64,000 bases of DNA from Lachnoclostridium sp. (GTDB lineage: Bacteria; Bacillota; Clostridia; Lachnospirales; Lachnospiraceae). Location: the NCBI GenBank assembly GCA_023665475.1, contig JAMPEB010000004.1, forward strand, positions 90,974 to 154,973, read 5' to 3'. The notes below the pieces were generated by a model. The model was given only the letters and a program-made list of their open reading frames with translations. It was not told where the DNA came from and did not search any database. A program made the position numbers and the translations under genes. How positions within the stretch are numbered: the stretch's first letter is position 1; every line of letters begins with the position of its first letter. Shown piece by piece: positions 62,660 to 64,000 of this stretch.

Positions 62660-62811
62660 AATGTTGACAACATGATAAAAACAAAAAGAAGTATTTTCAT
62701 GTATTTATATGGTGTGGTATAATAAAACTATATTGTAAGAAATGTCCGGATGGACAGAAAGACCGCAGAATGAAACATATAATGTGATATTGCTGTACAA
62801 AGGAGTCATTT

Positions 62812-64000
62812 ATGGTAGCAAAAATATTAGATAATATCAGTAAGGTTATGGTGGGAAAAGATGATGTGTCGAAACTGCTTTTGACGGCAATGCTGGCAGG
62901 CGGGCATGTGTTGATTGAGGATGTGCCGGGAGTGGGCAAGACCACCGTTGCAAATGCGCTGGCGCGGACGGTGGACTGCAAGTTTACCAGAATTCAATTT
63001 ACCCCGGATACCATGCCCAGCGACATCACGGGTTCATCCATCTATAATTATGAAAAGCATCTGTTTGAGTATGTGGAAGGCGCCATCATGAGCAATATCA
63101 TCCTTGCGGATGAAATTAACAGGACATCGCCAAAGACTCAGGCAAGCCTTCTGGAAGCCATGGAAGAAGGCAGGGTTACGGCGTGGTTTTGCTACTATAG
63201 GGAAGGGCAGCGCCACGACCATACTGCGCTGGCGATTGTATCGCTGGGCATTGCGTTTTTATTGTGGAAATTATTAAAATATAAGTGGATAAGAATGTGC
63301 ATAGGTTATGCCTCCCTGTTAGCATTGATAGGTTTTGAATTTGCCGATGTTCATTTTTCCAAAGTAATGATTGCTCTGGCAATTTTTCTTTTTTTGTATT
63401 CTGTATCAGAGACTCTTTCTAACAGGAATTCCTTTATCGGTATTTATTTGGCTGCTGCATTGGCCGTGGCGGTGATTCCCGCGCCGGAAGACCCCTATGA
63501 TTGGAATTTTGTAGTTAGTGCGGCAAAGACATTAGGCAGAATGGCGGAGACCATTTCCGTTGAAATAGAGTATCAGATGAGGAAATGGGGATGGGACGGA
63601 ATTTTCCATTTTGGATTTTCCGGTTATTCGGATTCTTCCATGTCCCTTTCCATGGGACTGGATACCCGGGATATTGAACAGTTGAGGCTGTGGGGCGGAA
63701 AAACTACGAGAAATTTGTACCTAAGAGGGAATATCTGTGACAGTTATATGGGAGACCGCTGGGAAACACAGATTACGGAAGAAACACTGGATTATCGGAT
63801 GGATACGCTGATGATGCTCTATGCCATCTTTGACTATACACAGGAAGCGCGGCAGCTTCGGCAGTTTGTGAAGGTACACAGGCAGGAACTGACAATACAG
63901 AATATAAAGACACAATCGGTTTTCAGCCCCCTTAAAACTTTTGAAATCACGGCAGACAATATCAAGGCGGAAGGGGATAACCTGAGGGGAAACAAGGTAT
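62812..64000 (+). CDS. MoxR ATPase N-terminus fused in frame to a transglutaminase-type membrane protein (open at window end)
   Basis: A single frame open from ATG 62812 (AGGAG six bases upstream) to the window edge, at least 396 residues. Residues 1-123 are MoxR AAA+ ATPase: Walker A DVPGVGKTT (37-45), Walker B IILADEINRT (96-105) and SPKTQASLLEAMEEG. The MoxR then stops before sensor 1 and the lid domain. From residue 124 sequence changes to a membrane protein: two or three hydrophobic segments (about 138-230) followed by an extracytoplasmic domain with SYMGDRWE, as in the TgpA/DUF3488 proteins that precede a transglutaminase domain. In Firmicutes these are separate genes, moxR then DUF58 then transglutaminase. 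An in-frame deletion or an assembly join near 63180 explains it. The ATPase part should be inactive. Confidence 0.8.
   Translation, partial: MVAKILDNISKVMVGKDDVSKLLLTAMLAGGHVLIEDVPGVGKTTVANALARTVDCKFTRIQFTPDTMPSDITGSSIYNYEKHLFEYVEGAIMSNIILADEINRTSPKTQASLLEAMEEGRVTAWFCYYREGQRHDHTALAIVSLGIAFLLWKLLKYKWIRMCIGYASLLALIGFEFADVHFSKVMIALAIFLFLYSVSETLSNRNSFIGIYLAAALAVAVIPAPEDPYDWNFVVSAAKTLGRMAETISVEIEYQMRKWGWDGIFHFGFSGYSDSSMSLSMGLDTRDIEQLRLWGGKTTRNLYLRGNICDSYMGDRWETQITEETLDYRMDTLMMLYAIFDYTQEARQLRQFVKVHRQELTIQNIKTQSVFSPLKTFEITADNIKAEGDNLRGNKV

Overview
The window looks like chromosomal DNA of a spore-forming, anaerobic Clostridia member, most likely Lachnospiraceae or a near relative. The reasons are spmA/spmB and CotF-like small proteins, rubrerythrin, a Bacillus/Clostridium-type yaaO-yaaR-holB-ricT-trmN6-rsmI cluster, strong AGGAGG ribosome sites and frequent TTG/GTG starts. 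The species call is inference; no rRNA marker is present.

Layout. 1-400: tRNA-Tyr (partial), initiator tRNA-Met and tRNA-Phe, closed by a terminator. 660-9300: housekeeping block (HD hydrolase, PLP decarboxylase, pyruvate kinase, guanylate-kinase-like protein, YaaR, HolB, RicT, TrmN6-like and RsmI methyltransferases). 9400-14682: small coat-like proteins, then spmA and spmB, separated by a FapA/DUF342 repeat protein and an HD-GYP protein whose receiver domain lacks its phosphoacceptor Asp. 14541-24041: an AT-rich accessory region. A 320-bp direct repeat (spmB 3' end plus an xre gene) brackets a two-gene segment (SF1 helicase plus an unknown protein). It is followed by the intact xre gene and, divergent from it, a four-gene cassette: STAND/NB-ARC ATPase, unknown 150-aa protein and two LPLAT acyltransferases. 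I regard this cassette as the best candidate for an undescribed system. 24136-32527 (minus strand): AEC transporter, DUF885 protein, and a two-component system heading a VTC / DUF4956 / beta-helix lipoprotein operon. 32704-34945: arginase-fold protein and RsmF-like methyltransferase.

35000-57640 is a large surface-polysaccharide locus: flippase, UDP-glucuronate 4-epimerase, SDR-GT4 fusion, AsnB-type amidotransferase, two GT4 enzymes, TupA-like ATP-grasp, nucleotide-sugar dehydrogenase, chain-length protein with a decayed kinase-like tail, a frameshifted membrane glycosyltransferase-like gene with a G7 tract, EpsG-like polymerase and two O-antigen-ligase-like proteins. An HD/YwgA pair lies inside it. 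The enzymes together suggest a uronic-acid polymer carrying amide or amino-acid decorations. No initiating phosphoglycosyl transferase is in the window.

57643-64000: tRNA-Pro, a GT-C-like membrane protein, rubrerythrin, an RlmI-like methyltransferase, a small RHH protein facing a zinc-ribbon operon, and an open frame that starts as a MoxR ATPase and continues in frame as a transglutaminase-type membrane protein. That last gene looks like a deletion fusion and runs off the window. I saw no insertion sequence, integrase, CRISPR array or confident riboswitch.
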